From: Rhodopseudomonas palustris HaA2
GTDB taxonomy: Bacteria; Pseudomonadota; Alphaproteobacteria; Rhizobiales; Xanthobacteraceae
Length of the DNA stretch: 64,000 nt
Direction of reading: 5' to 3'
Assembly: GCF_000013365.1 (NCBI RefSeq)
Contig: NC_007778.1
Coordinates: forward strand, 4,278,001-4,342,000
Part shown: positions 27,456 to 36,011 of the stretch, piece by piece
Layout of the letters: each line of letters opens with the position of its first letter
How positions within the stretch are numbered: position 1 is the first letter of the stretch
Notes under the pieces: model-generated
Databases searched by the model: none
What the model was told of the DNA's origin: nothing
The model's input: the letters and a program-made list of their open reading frames with translations, nothing else
Translations under genes and position numbers: made by a program

Positions 27456-29992
27456 TTCGCCCCCATCGTCTCCTTCACCTTCGCGACCAGCGCGCTGAGC
27501 GCGAAGGGCTTCGCCAGGAACGCGAATTGTTCGTTCTCCGGCAGGCTCTTCTCGAACGCGTCTTCGGCGTAGCCGGAGACGAAGATGATCTTGAGCTCGG
27601 AATTGCGCGCGCGCATCGCTTTCAGCAAAGTCGGCCCGTCCATCTCCGGCATCACCACGTCGGAGACCACGAGATCGACCGCACCGCCATGAGCGTCGAA
27701 CTCTTCCAGCGCCTCGATGCCGTTGCCGGCTTCGATCACGTTGTAGCCGCGCGAGCGCAGGCCGCGGGCGTTGAGCGAGCGCAGCCCCTCCTCGTCCTCG
27801 ACCAGCAGGATGGTGCCCTGCCCGGTCATGTCGGCGCGGGGCTTCGCGGCGGCGGTCGTCGCGCTGCTGATCGGCGCCGGCGCGTCCGGCTGCGCCTCGG
27901 GCAGCGCATCGTGGCGCGGCAGGAAGATGTGGAAGGTGGTGCCTTTGCCGGGCTCGGAGTCGACGTAAACGAAGCCGCCGGTCTGCTTGATGATGCCGTA
28001 CACGGTCGACAGCCCGAGGCCGGTGCCCTTGCCGACTTCCTTGGTCGAGAAAAACGGCTCGAAGATCTTGTCGACGATGTCGGCCGGAATGCCGGTGCCG
28101 GTGTCGCTGACGTCGATCCGCACGTAGTCCGCCGCCGGCATGCCCTTGTGGGCGAGCTGCGCCGCCTCGGCGGCCGGGACGTTGGAGGTGCGGATCGCCA
28201 GCTTGCCGCCGTCGGGCATCGCGTCGCGGGCATTGACCGCGAGATTGACGATCACCTGCTCGAATTGCGAGACGTCGGCCTTGACCCGCCACAGATCGCG
28301 GCCGTGCTGCATCTCGAGTGAGACCTTCTCGCCGATCAGCCGCTTCAGCAGCCGGTCGATGTCGGTCAGCGCCTCGCCGAGATCGAGCACCTGCGGCCGC
28401 AGCGTCTGCTTGCGCGAGAACGCCAGCAGCTGCCGCACCAGCGTGGCGGCGCGGGTGGCGTTCTGCTTGATCTGCATGATGTCCTGGAACGACGGGTCGG
28501 TCGGCTTGTGCGCGTTCAGCAGGAAGTCGTTGGCCATCATGATGGCCGAGAGCACGTTGTTGAAATCGTGCGCGATGCCGCCGGCGAGCTGGCCGATCGT
28601 GTCCATCTTCTGCGCCTGGTTGACCTGGTTCTCCAGCGCGCGGCGCTCGGTGGTCTCGAGCAGATAGACGATCGCGGCCTCGGCGTCGCCGTCGTCGGCG
28701 ACCGCGGTGACGAAGAACTGGCCCCAGCGCTCCTTGGCACCGTCGAGCATCACCTCGACGGGCGCGATGTCGGCTTGGCCCTGCGCGGCCTGATCGATCG
28801 CCGCGCCGAGCGTGGCGCGATCGCGGGTGCTGACCGCGGCGAGGATCGATCTCGCCGCGCCACCCGACGGATCGAGACTCTGCGCCAGCTTGGCGAAGCG
28901 GGCATTGGCGCGCACCACCGCACCGGCTTTGTCCACCGTGGCGATCGCCATCGGGGTGTGGTCGAAGAACCGCATGAAGCGGATTTCGGCGGCGCGCTGC
29001 GGATCGAGCCGCTCATCGCGGGCGCGGCTGATCACCAGCGTGCGCGACGCGCCCGGCGCGCCGTCGGCGCCGAAGGCGAGCTTGTGATACAGCCGCACCG
29101 GCATGGTCTTGCCGCTACGCATCTTCAGATCGATGTCGAACACCTCGGTCTTGACCTCGCCCGGCTCGGGCACGATCGAGGTCAAGAGCGCCGCGCCGTC
29201 GCCGGAAACGATGTCGCCGAGCTTCAGGCCGCCCGAGCCGATCTCCGCGAGGTCGTGGTCGAGCCAGTTCGCCAGCGTCGCGTTGACGTAAACGAGGTTG
29301 CCCGCGGAATCGACCGAAAAGAACCCGCAAGGCGCGTGGTCGAGATATTCGATGGCGTGCTGCAGCTCCTGGAACACGTCTTCCTGGTGTTCGCGGTCGC
29401 GGGTGATGTCGGCCAGCGACCACACCGTCTGCTTCGCCTCGCGCTTGCCGGGCCCGAGTGGGCGCACCCGCATCCGCATCCAGCGGCCCTGCGCGCCGTC
29501 GGCGCCGGCGACGCGAACCTCTTCCTGCAGCCGCTTGCCCTCGCGCGCCGCCTTCAGCAGCCGGAACACGGCTTCCGACACATCGGGATTGCCGATGAAC
29601 ACCCGCTCGACCGGACGGACGTCCTGCATCGTCGCCGCACCAGTCAGCGCCAGATAGACCGGGTTGGCATAGACCACATGGCCGCGCGCGTCCGTGACGG
29701 CGATACCGTCGAAGGCGCCTTCCGCGATTGCCCGCAGCACCGGATCGTCGGCAGCCCGGTCGGCGAAGCCGACGATGCCGGCGGCGAAGGCGAACAGCAT
29801 GAACAGCCCGACCATCGCCAACAGCGCCAGCAGGCCGAGAATATAGGGCTGCGCCTCGGCGCGGCCGAGCGTCATGAACGCCACAGCGGCGGCGACGATG
29901 GCGCCTGCCACCAGCAACACCAGAGCGATGCTGCCACCGCGGCGCGCCGGCTCCGCGGCGGGCGGCGGAGCCTGATGGTCGTTGATGGTCAT
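27452..29992 (-). CDS. cckA: Hybrid histidine kinase CckA
   Basis: 846 aa from ATG 29992. Order: two transmembrane helices (~21-43, 49-77), PAS domains (~85-195, ~210-325, ~335-445), a HisKA domain with the phospho-accepting H475 in GGIAHDFNN, an HATPase (N-box NLAVNARDAM, GTGLGLSTVYG), and a C-terminal receiver with D778 in VVSDVVMPEMDG. This is the CckA layout: through ChpT it phosphorylates CtrA, the master regulator of cell cycle and class II flagellar genes. It sits next to a flagellar cluster rich in CtrA boxes. Confidence 0.95.
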   Translation of the reverse strand: MTINDHQAPPPAAEPARRGGSIALVLLVAGAIVAAAVAFMTLGRAEAQPYILGLLALLAMVGLFMLFAFAAGIVGFADRAADDPVLRAIAEGAFDGIAVTDARGHVVYANPVYLALTGAATMQDVRPVERVFIGNPDVSEAVFRLLKAAREGKRLQEEVRVAGADGAQGRWMRMRVRPLGPGKREAKQTVWSLADITRDREHQEDVFQELQHAIEYLDHAPCGFFSVDSAGNLVYVNATLANWLDHDLAEIGSGGLKLGDIVSGDGAALLTSIVPEPGEVKTEVFDIDLKMRSGKTMPVRLYHKLAFGADGAPGASRTLVISRARDERLDPQRAAEIRFMRFFDHTPMAIATVDKAGAVVRANARFAKLAQSLDPSGGAARSILAAVSTRDRATLGAAIDQAAQGQADIAPVEVMLDGAKERWGQFFVTAVADDGDAEAAIVYLLETTERRALENQVNQAQKMDTIGQLAGGIAHDFNNVLSAIMMANDFLLNAHKPTDPSFQDIMQIKQNATRAATLVRQLLAFSRKQTLRPQVLDLGEALTDIDRLLKRLIGEKVSLEMQHGRDLWRVKADVSQFEQVIVNLAVNARDAMPDGGKLAIRTSNVPAAEAAQLAHKGMPAADYVRIDVSDTGTGIPADIVDKIFEPFFSTKEVGKGTGLGLSTVYGIIKQTGGFVYVDSEPGKGTTFHIFLPRHDALPEAQPDAPAPISSATTAAAKPRADMTGQGTILLVEDEEGLRSLNARGLRSRGYNVIEAGNGIEALEEFDAHGGAVDLVVSDVVMPEMDGPTLLKAMRARNSELKIIFVSGYAEDAFEKSLPENEQFAFLAKPFALSALVAKVKETMGAN

Positions 29993-30180
29993 GGTCACCG
30001 AACCGTTCCCTTGCCCGCCGGCGCTGCGGCGGCCCGGCTCCACCTGCCTGAATCGGAGCCGCCCGCGCAAGTACATCCTCTGTCCCCGCGCCTCCCCCGA
30101 CCGGCCGGAAGGGCGCGATCGGAGCCGCAACTCCGGAAAATCCGCTCACCCACATCGGCTGGCCCGGGCATCGCCACCGC

Positions 30181-31257
30181 CTAGGTCCGCCGTCCGCCGA
30201 AGCGTCGCCGCAGGTTCATGACATAGCCGATCACCTCGGCGACGGCGTGGTAGTGTTCGACCGGAATCTCCTCGTCGACCTCGACGGTGGCGAACAGCGC
30301 GCGCGCCAGGGGAACGTTTTCGACGATCGGCACGTCGTTCGCCTTCGCCACTTCCCTGATCTTGAACGCGATCGCGTCGGCGCCCTTGGCGACGCAGATC
30401 GGCGCCTGCATGCCGCGCTCGTATTTCAGCGCCACCGAGAAGTGGGTCGGGTTGGTGATGACCACGGAGGCGCCCGGCACCGCCGCCATCATCCGCTTCT
30501 TCATCCGCTGATAGCGGATCTGCCGGATGCGGCCCTTGATGTGCGGGTCGCCTTCCGACTGCTTGTATTCGTCCTTGACCTCCTGCAGCGACATCTTCTG
30601 CCGCTCGCGCCAGGTGTGATACTGGAAGAAGAAATCGCCGGCGGCGACGAAGGCGAGCACCGCCGCCACCGTGCCCATCAGTTTCAGCGTCAGCGACACC
30701 GTGACGCCGAGCAACGACACGACGTCCATTTGCAGCAGCGCGTCGAGCCGGTCGCGCTCCGGATACAGCACCGCGACCATCACCACGCCGAGCGCGATCA
30801 CCTTGAACAGGCCCTTGAGGAAATTCGCCAGCGCCTGCTTGCCGAACAGCCGCTTGGCGCCCTCGAGCGGCGACAGCTTGCTGAATTTCGGCTTCAGCCC
30901 CTCGGTGGAGAACACCAGCCGATGCTGGATCAGATTGCTTCCGATCGCGACCAGCGCCAGCAGCCCCAGCGGAACGCCGAGAACCGAGATCAGCATCAGC
31001 AGCAGACTCTTGGTCAGCGCCAGCAGGCCCACGCCGTCGACCGGCAGCATCCACGATTTCTCGATCAGCGTCCGCATCGGCCCGGTGATGCCGGAGCCGA
31101 TCGACCCCGAAAACGACGACAGCAGCAGGGTGGCGCCGGCGATCGCGAACCAGGTGTTGACCTCCTGACTCTTGGCGACGTCGCCTTTCTCGAGCGCGTC
31201 GTCGAGGCGTTTCTGTGTCGGCTCCTCTTGTTTCTCCTGGTCGCTGTCGTCCGACAT
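30181..31257 (-). CDS. flhB: Flagellar export switch protein FlhB
   Basis: 358 aa. The N-terminal amphipathic region EEPTQKRLDDALEKG is followed by four membrane helices and the cytoplasmic domain with the autocleavage motif NPTH (ITNPTHFSVAL, ~residue 268). FlhB sets hook-to-filament substrate switching in the type III export gate. It is the last gene of the flgB-flgC-fliE-fliQ-fliR-flhB run, 26 bases after fliR. The 188 bases to cckA hold no gene. Confidence 0.97.
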   Translation of the reverse strand: MSDDSDQEKQEEPTQKRLDDALEKGDVAKSQEVNTWFAIAGATLLLSSFSGSIGSGITGPMRTLIEKSWMLPVDGVGLLALTKSLLLMLISVLGVPLGLLALVAIGSNLIQHRLVFSTEGLKPKFSKLSPLEGAKRLFGKQALANFLKGLFKVIALGVVMVAVLYPERDRLDALLQMDVVSLLGVTVSLTLKLMGTVAAVLAFVAAGDFFFQYHTWRERQKMSLQEVKDEYKQSEGDPHIKGRIRQIRYQRMKKRMMAAVPGASVVITNPTHFSVALKYERGMQAPICVAKGADAIAFKIREVAKANDVPIVENVPLARALFATVEVDEEIPVEHYHAVAEVIGYVMNLRRRFGGRRT

Positions 31258-31283
31258 CGCTCAGCTATCCTGCGCGATCGGGC

Positions 31284-32051
31284 TCAGCGAGGCGTCAATT
31301 CCTGCATGACGCCGCCGAAATAGGCGAGAAACGTGCCCATCATCGTCGTCAGCACGGCGGCGAAGATGACGAACCCGATCATGATCGAGAGCGGCACGCC
31401 GACGAAATACACCTGCATCTGCGGCATCAGCCGCGCCAGGATGCCGAGGCCGATGTTGAACACCAGGCCGAACACCAGGAACGGCGCGGCGAGCTGCATG
31501 CCGATCTTGAACGAGGCGGCGAACGCCTTGGTGGCGAGCGCGGCGACGTCGCCGCTGTTCAGCAATTCGCCGGGCGCGAAGATCTTGTAGCTGTCGCTGA
31601 GCGCCTCGATCACCAGATGATGCGAGTCCGTGGCGAACAGCATCGTCACGCCGAGGATGGTGAGGAAATTGCCGATCAGCAGCCCCTGCTGCCCCTGGGT
31701 CGGATCGACCGCCGTGACGAAGCCGAGCCCGAGTTGCTGTGCGATCACCGAACCTGCGACCTGCAGCGCCGACAGCGTCACCCGCGCGGTGGCGCCGAGC
31801 ACGATGCCGATGATGATTTCCTGAATCATCAGCACCAGCAGCGGCGTCAGCGACGACATGTCGACCTGATAGGCATTGCGGTGCAATGGCAGGATGATCA
31901 GCGTCAGGCCGAGTGCGATCGACAGCTTGATCCGCGTCGGGATGTTGCTCTCGCCGAGCGTCGGCAACAGCATCACCATCGCGCCGACGCGGGCGAACAC
32001 CAGCATGAAGGCGGCGCCGAGCGCGGGCAGGAACGAGATGTCGATGCGCAT
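31284..32051 (-). CDS. fliR: Flagellar export gate protein FliR
   Basis: 255 aa from ATG 32051; upstream frame extension lacks a ribosome site and is not membrane-like. About six hydrophobic helices are present, with family landmarks FARVGAMVMLLPTLGE, AVDPTQGQQGLLIGNFL and APFLVFGLVFNIGLGILARLMPQ. It is part of the FliPQR pore through which rod, hook and filament subunits are exported. Confidence 0.96.
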   Translation of the reverse strand: MRIDISFLPALGAAFMLVFARVGAMVMLLPTLGESNIPTRIKLSIALGLTLIILPLHRNAYQVDMSSLTPLLVLMIQEIIIGIVLGATARVTLSALQVAGSVIAQQLGLGFVTAVDPTQGQQGLLIGNFLTILGVTMLFATDSHHLVIEALSDSYKIFAPGELLNSGDVAALATKAFAASFKIGMQLAAPFLVFGLVFNIGLGILARLMPQMQVYFVGVPLSIMIGFVIFAAVLTTMMGTFLAYFGGVMQELTPR

Positions 32052-32151
32052 GGCGAGAAACTGCGTCAGGACCGGATGTGGCCGCGCCGGCGTCGCGGCG
32101 AACCGCCACGCCCCCCACGCACCGGCCGGTGGCACGGGCTCCGATCATGCG

Positions 32152-32415
32152 TCAACCGCCGACGATTCGCGATGAGATCCGCAGCATTTCGGCGTGCAGC
32201 CGGTCGGCCATGAACGGCAGCGTCAGCACCAAGGTGAGGAACATCGCCAGAATCTTCGGGACGAACACCAGCGTCTGTTCCTGGATCTGGGTCAGCGCCT
32301 GGACCAGCGACACCGCCACGCCGACGACCAGGCCGACCACCATCAGCGGTGCCGAGACGATCACGATCGTCCAGACCGCTTCGCGGGCGATATCGAGAGT
32401 TTCAGCACCGGTCAT
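32152..32415 (-). CDS. fliQ: Flagellar export gate protein FliQ
   Basis: 87 aa, two transmembrane helices (~15-40, 52-75) and the family motif VSLVQALTQIQEQTLVFVPK. It forms the helical export gate with FliP and FliR. It is 100 bases upstream of fliR and separated from fliE by a family C palindrome. Confidence 0.96.
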   Translation of the reverse strand: MTGAETLDIAREAVWTIVIVSAPLMVVGLVVGVAVSLVQALTQIQEQTLVFVPKILAMFLTLVLTLPFMADRLHAEMLRISSRIVGG

Positions 32416-32442
32416 ATTGGAGATCCTTCGTTACAGTGTGGC

Positions 32443-32524
32443 GTCATTGCGAGCAGCGCAGCGACGAAGCAATCCAGATGCTTCACCAATTTGTCCTGGA
32501 TTGCTTCGCTTCGCTCGCAATGAC
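32443..32524. repeat. Palindromic repeat, family C (copy 2)
   Basis: GTCATTGCGAGCAGCGCAGC on the left and CGCTTCGCTCGCAATGAC on the right. It lies inside the flagellar operon between fliE and fliQ, so the operon transcript would carry the hairpin. Confidence 0.9.
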
Positions 32525-32564
32525 GGCACCTGTTGGCGTCGACCCATCTGCGAGCGGTCGCCGA

Positions 32565-32870
32565 TCAGATCTGCATCCGGAGGATTTCCTCGTAGGACTG
32601 GATCACCCGATCGCGCACCGACACCAGCGTCGACACCGCGACGTCGGTCTCGGCGACCGCAGTGACCACGTCCATCACGTTCGACTTGCCGTTGGCCATC
32701 GCCACGGTCTGGGCGTCGGACTTGCGGCCGGCGTCGAGGACGCTGCCCATCGCGTCCTTGACCAGCGCGCCGAACGACGGGCCGTTGTCTGTCGGCTTGC
32801 CGGCACCGCCGGGATTGGCGAGCCGGGCGAGGCTCGCATAGGCATTGGCTGCGGAAATCGGTGACGCCAT
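32565..32870 (-). CDS. fliE: Flagellar hook-basal body protein FliE
   Basis: 101 aa, GGGAG upstream of ATG 32870. The C-terminal FliE signature is SNVMDVVTAVAETDVAVSTL and VRDRVIQSYEEILRMQI. It joins the MS ring and export gate to the proximal rod. It is third in the flgB operon, 26 bases after flgC. Confidence 0.95.
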   Translation of the reverse strand: MASPISAANAYASLARLANPGGAGKPTDNGPSFGALVKDAMGSVLDAGRKSDAQTVAMANGKSNVMDVVTAVAETDVAVSTLVSVRDRVIQSYEEILRMQI

Positions 32871-32896
32871 GGGTGGTCTCCCGGCTCGGGCCCGGT

Positions 32897-33322
32897 TCAG
32901 GCCTTGAGGATATCGAGGGTGCGTTGGATCATCCGGCGCGTCGCGCTGATGACGTTGAGGTTGGCTTCGTAGGACCGCTGCGCGCTGCGCATGTCGGTCA
33001 TTTCGATCATCGAATTGACGTTCGGGTACTTGACGTTGCCGGCGGCGTCGGCGGCCGGATTGGTCGGTTCGTATTTCAGCCGGAACGCCGAGGTGTCCGG
33101 CTTGACCCGGCCGAGCGCCACAGTGCGGGCGTCGAGCGAGCGGTCGAGCGCCGAGGTGAAGGTCGGCACCTTGCGCCGATACGGATCACCGCCCGGCTTC
33201 TGCGCGGTCGAATCCGCATTGGCGATATTTTCGGAGATCACTCGCATCCGCCCGGCCTGGGCACGCAGCCCGGAGGTGGCAATGCCCATCGACCTTGCAA
33301 AATCGCCTGCGTCGTCTGCCAT
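32897..33322 (-). CDS. flgC: Flagellar proximal rod protein FlgC
   Basis: 141 aa. N-terminal rod motif ATSGLRAQAGRMRVISENIANADS, and C-terminal coiled helix with YPNVNSMIEMTDMRSAQRSYEANL. FlgC is normally ~135 aa, so this is full length. It is 25 bases downstream of flgB. Confidence 0.97.
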   Translation of the reverse strand: MADDAGDFARSMGIATSGLRAQAGRMRVISENIANADSTAQKPGGDPYRRKVPTFTSALDRSLDARTVALGRVKPDTSAFRLKYEPTNPAADAAGNVKYPNVNSMIEMTDMRSAQRSYEANLNVISATRRMIQRTLDILKA

Positions 33323-33347
33323 GGTTCAATCTCCCGGGTGGCGTGGG

Positions 33348-33758
33348 TCAGCGCTTGCCGATTGCGGTTTTCAGCAGGCCGAGACTGCGGGTGTAGAGCG
33401 AGGTCGCGGCGGCATAGTCCATCTGGTTGGCCGAGACCTTCATCATCTGGTCCTCGAGATTGACGGCGTTTCCGGCCGGACGGGTCTGGAATCCGGCGCG
33501 GCGATCCTCCGCAAACGAAACCGCGCCGCCGGGCGCTTTCATGTGCGACGCGCTCGTCATCATCATCGGCAGCGCGCCGCCGGCGGAACTGGCGGTCAGC
33601 TGGCCGGCCGAATTGAATTTCGGCGCGACCAGATCGCGCGGCTGGAACCCCGGCGTGTCCGAGTTCGAGACGTTCTCGGCCAGCACTTTCTGGCGCTCCT
33701 GATGCCATTGCATCTTGGTGCGCAGCGCCGCCAGCATCGGAAGATCATTGATCGCCAT
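33348..33758 (-). CDS. flgB: Flagellar proximal rod protein FlgB
   Basis: 136 aa from ATG 33758, with GGAGGCGGCG upstream (nine codons of upstream frame rejected). The rod N-terminus LRTKMQWHQERQKVLAENVS with SDTPGF is followed by a C-terminal helix. It is first gene of the flgBC-fliE-fliQR-flhB run. A perfect CtrA box lies 73-87 bases upstream, so this operon is a class II candidate. Confidence 0.96.
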   Translation of the reverse strand: MAINDLPMLAALRTKMQWHQERQKVLAENVSNSDTPGFQPRDLVAPKFNSAGQLTASSAGGALPMMMTSASHMKAPGGAVSFAEDRRAGFQTRPAGNAVNLEDQMMKVSANQMDYAAATSLYTRSLGLLKTAIGKR

Positions 33759-33830
33759 CGCCGCCTCCGTCCCGGTCGCCACCACTTTGCGACTCCGCCG
33801 GGGAGTAGGCAGAATTTGCCGGGGGTATGG

Positions 33831-33845
33831 TTAACGGCCGGTTAA
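33831..33845 (-). promoter_or_regulatory. CtrA box upstream of flgB
   Basis: TTAA-CGGCCGG-TTAA, an exact match to the CtrA consensus TTAA-N7-TTAA, 73 bases before flgB. The opposite gene fliO starts 255 bases away. The remaining gene-free DNA (33759-34099) shows no other clear element, although a second promoter for fliO is expected there. Confidence 0.8.
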
Positions 33846-34099
33846 GATTGGTTACGAAAGGCTTGCGATTTCGTTACGAATGTCTTTCGGAACGCTGCGC
33901 GAAATCGCGTTTGTCGCGCTCGGAGGCCGTTTTGGTCCCCATGATTCGTGGCGTATGAGAAAAATCGGATGGCAGTTCTTGCCGCTGCTTATTAAGAAGG
34001 ATGAACGAGGGGCGCCGAGCGTCGCCGGACATCTACCTTCATCCGGGCAGTGAAGGCGGGAGACGCCGGAACCGACCCGCTTCTCTCCGGGGATCGAGC

Positions 34100-35092
34100 A
34101 TGTCGCAACCATTGTTGTTCTTTTTTGCGTTTCTGGCCGTCCTGGCGATGATCGGCGCAGCCGCTTGGCTGGTCCGCCGATTCGCCGGCAACCGCCTCGG
34201 CGCTCACACCAAGAGCGGCCGGATGCCGCGACTGGCGGTGATCGATGCCGCCGCAGTCGACGGCCGGCGCCGGCTGGTTCTGGTGCGCCGCGACAATGTC
34301 GAACATCTGTTGATGATCGGCGGCCCGAGCGACATCGTCGTCGAACCCAACATCGTGCGCGCCAACCCGGCGCGCGAGGCGCCGCGTCCGGGGCTCGGCG
34401 TGGAGCCGCGGATGAGCCCGATGGACTGGGAGGCCGAAGGCGCTGCCGAAGCGCCCGAACCGGAGCCGCAGCCGCGCCCGGCGCGGCCGTCTTTCGCCGA
34501 TGAGGCGCGCAGGCCGGCCCCGCCGGCAATGCCGCCGCGCCGCGCCAGTGAATTTCCCGCCAGCGATCCATTCGCCGGCCTCGTCCCCGAGCCGATGACC
34601 CGGCCCGATTTGCCGCCGATCAGCCGGCCCGAGCCGCGTCCGGAACCGCGCCCCGAGCCCAGATCCGAGCCTCGGCAAGAGCCGCGCGCCGAACCGCGGC
34701 CAGAACCGCGGATGGATCCCGCGCCACGTCCGCGCGCCGAGCCGGCGATGCCGCGCCCGCCGCGGCCCGAGCCGCCGAGGGTCGCTCCGCCGATTCGCAC
34801 GGAGCGGCCCACGCCGCCTGCGGCACCTGCCCCGGCGCAGACGTCGCCGTCCGCGCTGTCGTCCGCCGACCAGAATCTCGCCGAGATGGCCAACCGGCTG
34901 GAAGCCGCGCTGCGGCGCCCGGCCGACGCCAAGCCGGAAGCCGCGCCGCCGGTCGCGCCCGAACCGCCGGCCCGCCCGGCAGCCCGCGCGCCCGAGCCGC
35001 CGACCGCCCCGCCCGCAGCGCCGAAATCGGGGTTCGAGAGCCTCGAAGACGAGATGGCGTCGCTGCTGGGGCGTCCGAAGACTCCTTCGTGA
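34100..35092 (+). CDS. fliO: FliO-like flagellar assembly protein with long proline-rich tail
   Basis: 330 aa from ATG 34100. The N-terminal FliO part (1-100) has one transmembrane helix (LLFFFAFLAVLAMIGAAAWL) and the cytoplasmic KSGRMPRLAVIDAAAVDGRR with LVLVRRDNVEHLLMIGG. Residues ~110-300 are disordered and rich in P, E, R and A, with tandem PEPR units near 175-200. The last 20 residues (FESLEDEMASLLGR) look helical. FliO normally has ~100-150 aa; the tail is the odd part. It overlaps fliP by four bases (GTGA). Confidence 0.88.
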   Translation: MSQPLLFFFAFLAVLAMIGAAAWLVRRFAGNRLGAHTKSGRMPRLAVIDAAAVDGRRRLVLVRRDNVEHLLMIGGPSDIVVEPNIVRANPAREAPRPGLGVEPRMSPMDWEAEGAAEAPEPEPQPRPARPSFADEARRPAPPAMPPRRASEFPASDPFAGLVPEPMTRPDLPPISRPEPRPEPRPEPRSEPRQEPRAEPRPEPRMDPAPRPRAEPAMPRPPRPEPPRVAPPIRTERPTPPAAPAPAQTSPSALSSADQNLAEMANRLEAALRRPADAKPEAAPPVAPEPPARPAARAPEPPTAPPAAPKSGFESLEDEMASLLGRPKTPS

Positions 35093-35853
35093 GCCGCCCG
35101 GCCACACCGCGTAGAGTTGTTCTTTTTCTCACCGTCCTGATCGCCGCCGCAGCCGCGCTGGCGGCGCCTGCCCATGCGCAGGACGTCAGCATCAATCTCG
35201 GCGGCGGCGGCACCGGAGTCACCGAGCGCGCGATCCAGTTGATCGCATTGCTGACGGTGCTGTCGATCGCGCCGTCGATCCTGATCATGATGACGTCGTT
35301 CACCCGGATCGTGGTGGTGCTGTCGCTGCTGCGCACCGCGCTCGGCACCGCGACCGCGCCGCCCAACATGGTGATCATCGCGCTGGCGCTGTTCCTCACC
35401 GCCTTCGTGATGGGGCCGACGCTGCAGAAATCCTACGACGACGGCATCAAGCCGCTGATCGCCAACGAGATGAGCGTCGAGGACGCGCTGGTGCGCGCCT
35501 CCGGCCCGCTGCGGATCTTCATGCAGAAGAACGTGCGCGAGAAGGACCTCAAACTGTTCCTCGACCTCTCCGGCGAGCCGCCGCCGGCGACGCCGGAAGA
35601 TTTGTCGCTGCGCATCCTGATGCCGGCCTTCATGATCTCCGAACTGAAGCGCGCCTTCGAGATCGGCTTCCTGCTGTTCCTGCCGTTCCTGATCATCGAC
35701 CTCGTCGTCGCCTCGGTGCTGATGTCGATGGGCATGATGATGCTGCCGCCGGTGGTGGTGTCGCTTCCGTTCAAGTTGATCTTCTTCGTGCTGGTCGACG
35801 GCTGGTCGCTGGTCGCCGGCTCGCTGGTGCAGAGCTATTCGGGTAGCGGGTAG
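35089..35853 (+). CDS. fliP: Flagellar export gate protein FliP
   Basis: 254 aa, GTG start overlapping the fliO stop. A cleavable signal peptide (to ~PAHAQ), then the FliP core: LLTVLSIAPSILIMMTSFTR, IVVVLSLLRTALGT, NMVIIALALFLTAFVMGP, and the second half with LMPAFMISELKRAFEIGF and VVASVLMSMGMMMLPP. It forms the export gate ring with FliQ and FliR. It is translationally coupled to fliO and followed by a family D palindrome. Confidence 0.97.
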   Translation: MSRPATPRRVVLFLTVLIAAAAALAAPAHAQDVSINLGGGGTGVTERAIQLIALLTVLSIAPSILIMMTSFTRIVVVLSLLRTALGTATAPPNMVIIALALFLTAFVMGPTLQKSYDDGIKPLIANEMSVEDALVRASGPLRIFMQKNVREKDLKLFLDLSGEPPPATPEDLSLRILMPAFMISELKRAFEIGFLLFLPFLIIDLVVASVLMSMGMMMLPPVVVSLPFKLIFFVLVDGWSLVAGSLVQSYSGSG

Positions 35854-35896
35854 TTCTGACGTCGCACGGGCCGTGTTTCGTCCGCGCTCTCCCCGA

Positions 35897-35997
35897 GTCA
35901 TTCCGGGGCGCGCCGCAAGGCGCGAACCCGGAATCTCGGCCGCGCAAACAACCTCCGGATTCCGGGTTCGCGAGCTGCGCTCGCGCCCCGGAATGAC
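35897..35997. repeat. Palindromic repeat, family D (copy 2)
   Basis: GTCATTCCGGGGCGCG...CGCGCCCCGGAATGAC with inner GAACCCGGAATCTC / GGATTCCGGGTTCG. It sits between the convergent fliP and TPR genes, where it may act as a bidirectional transcript end. Confidence 0.9.
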
Positions 35998-36011
35998 GGA
36001 AGAGGCGATAG

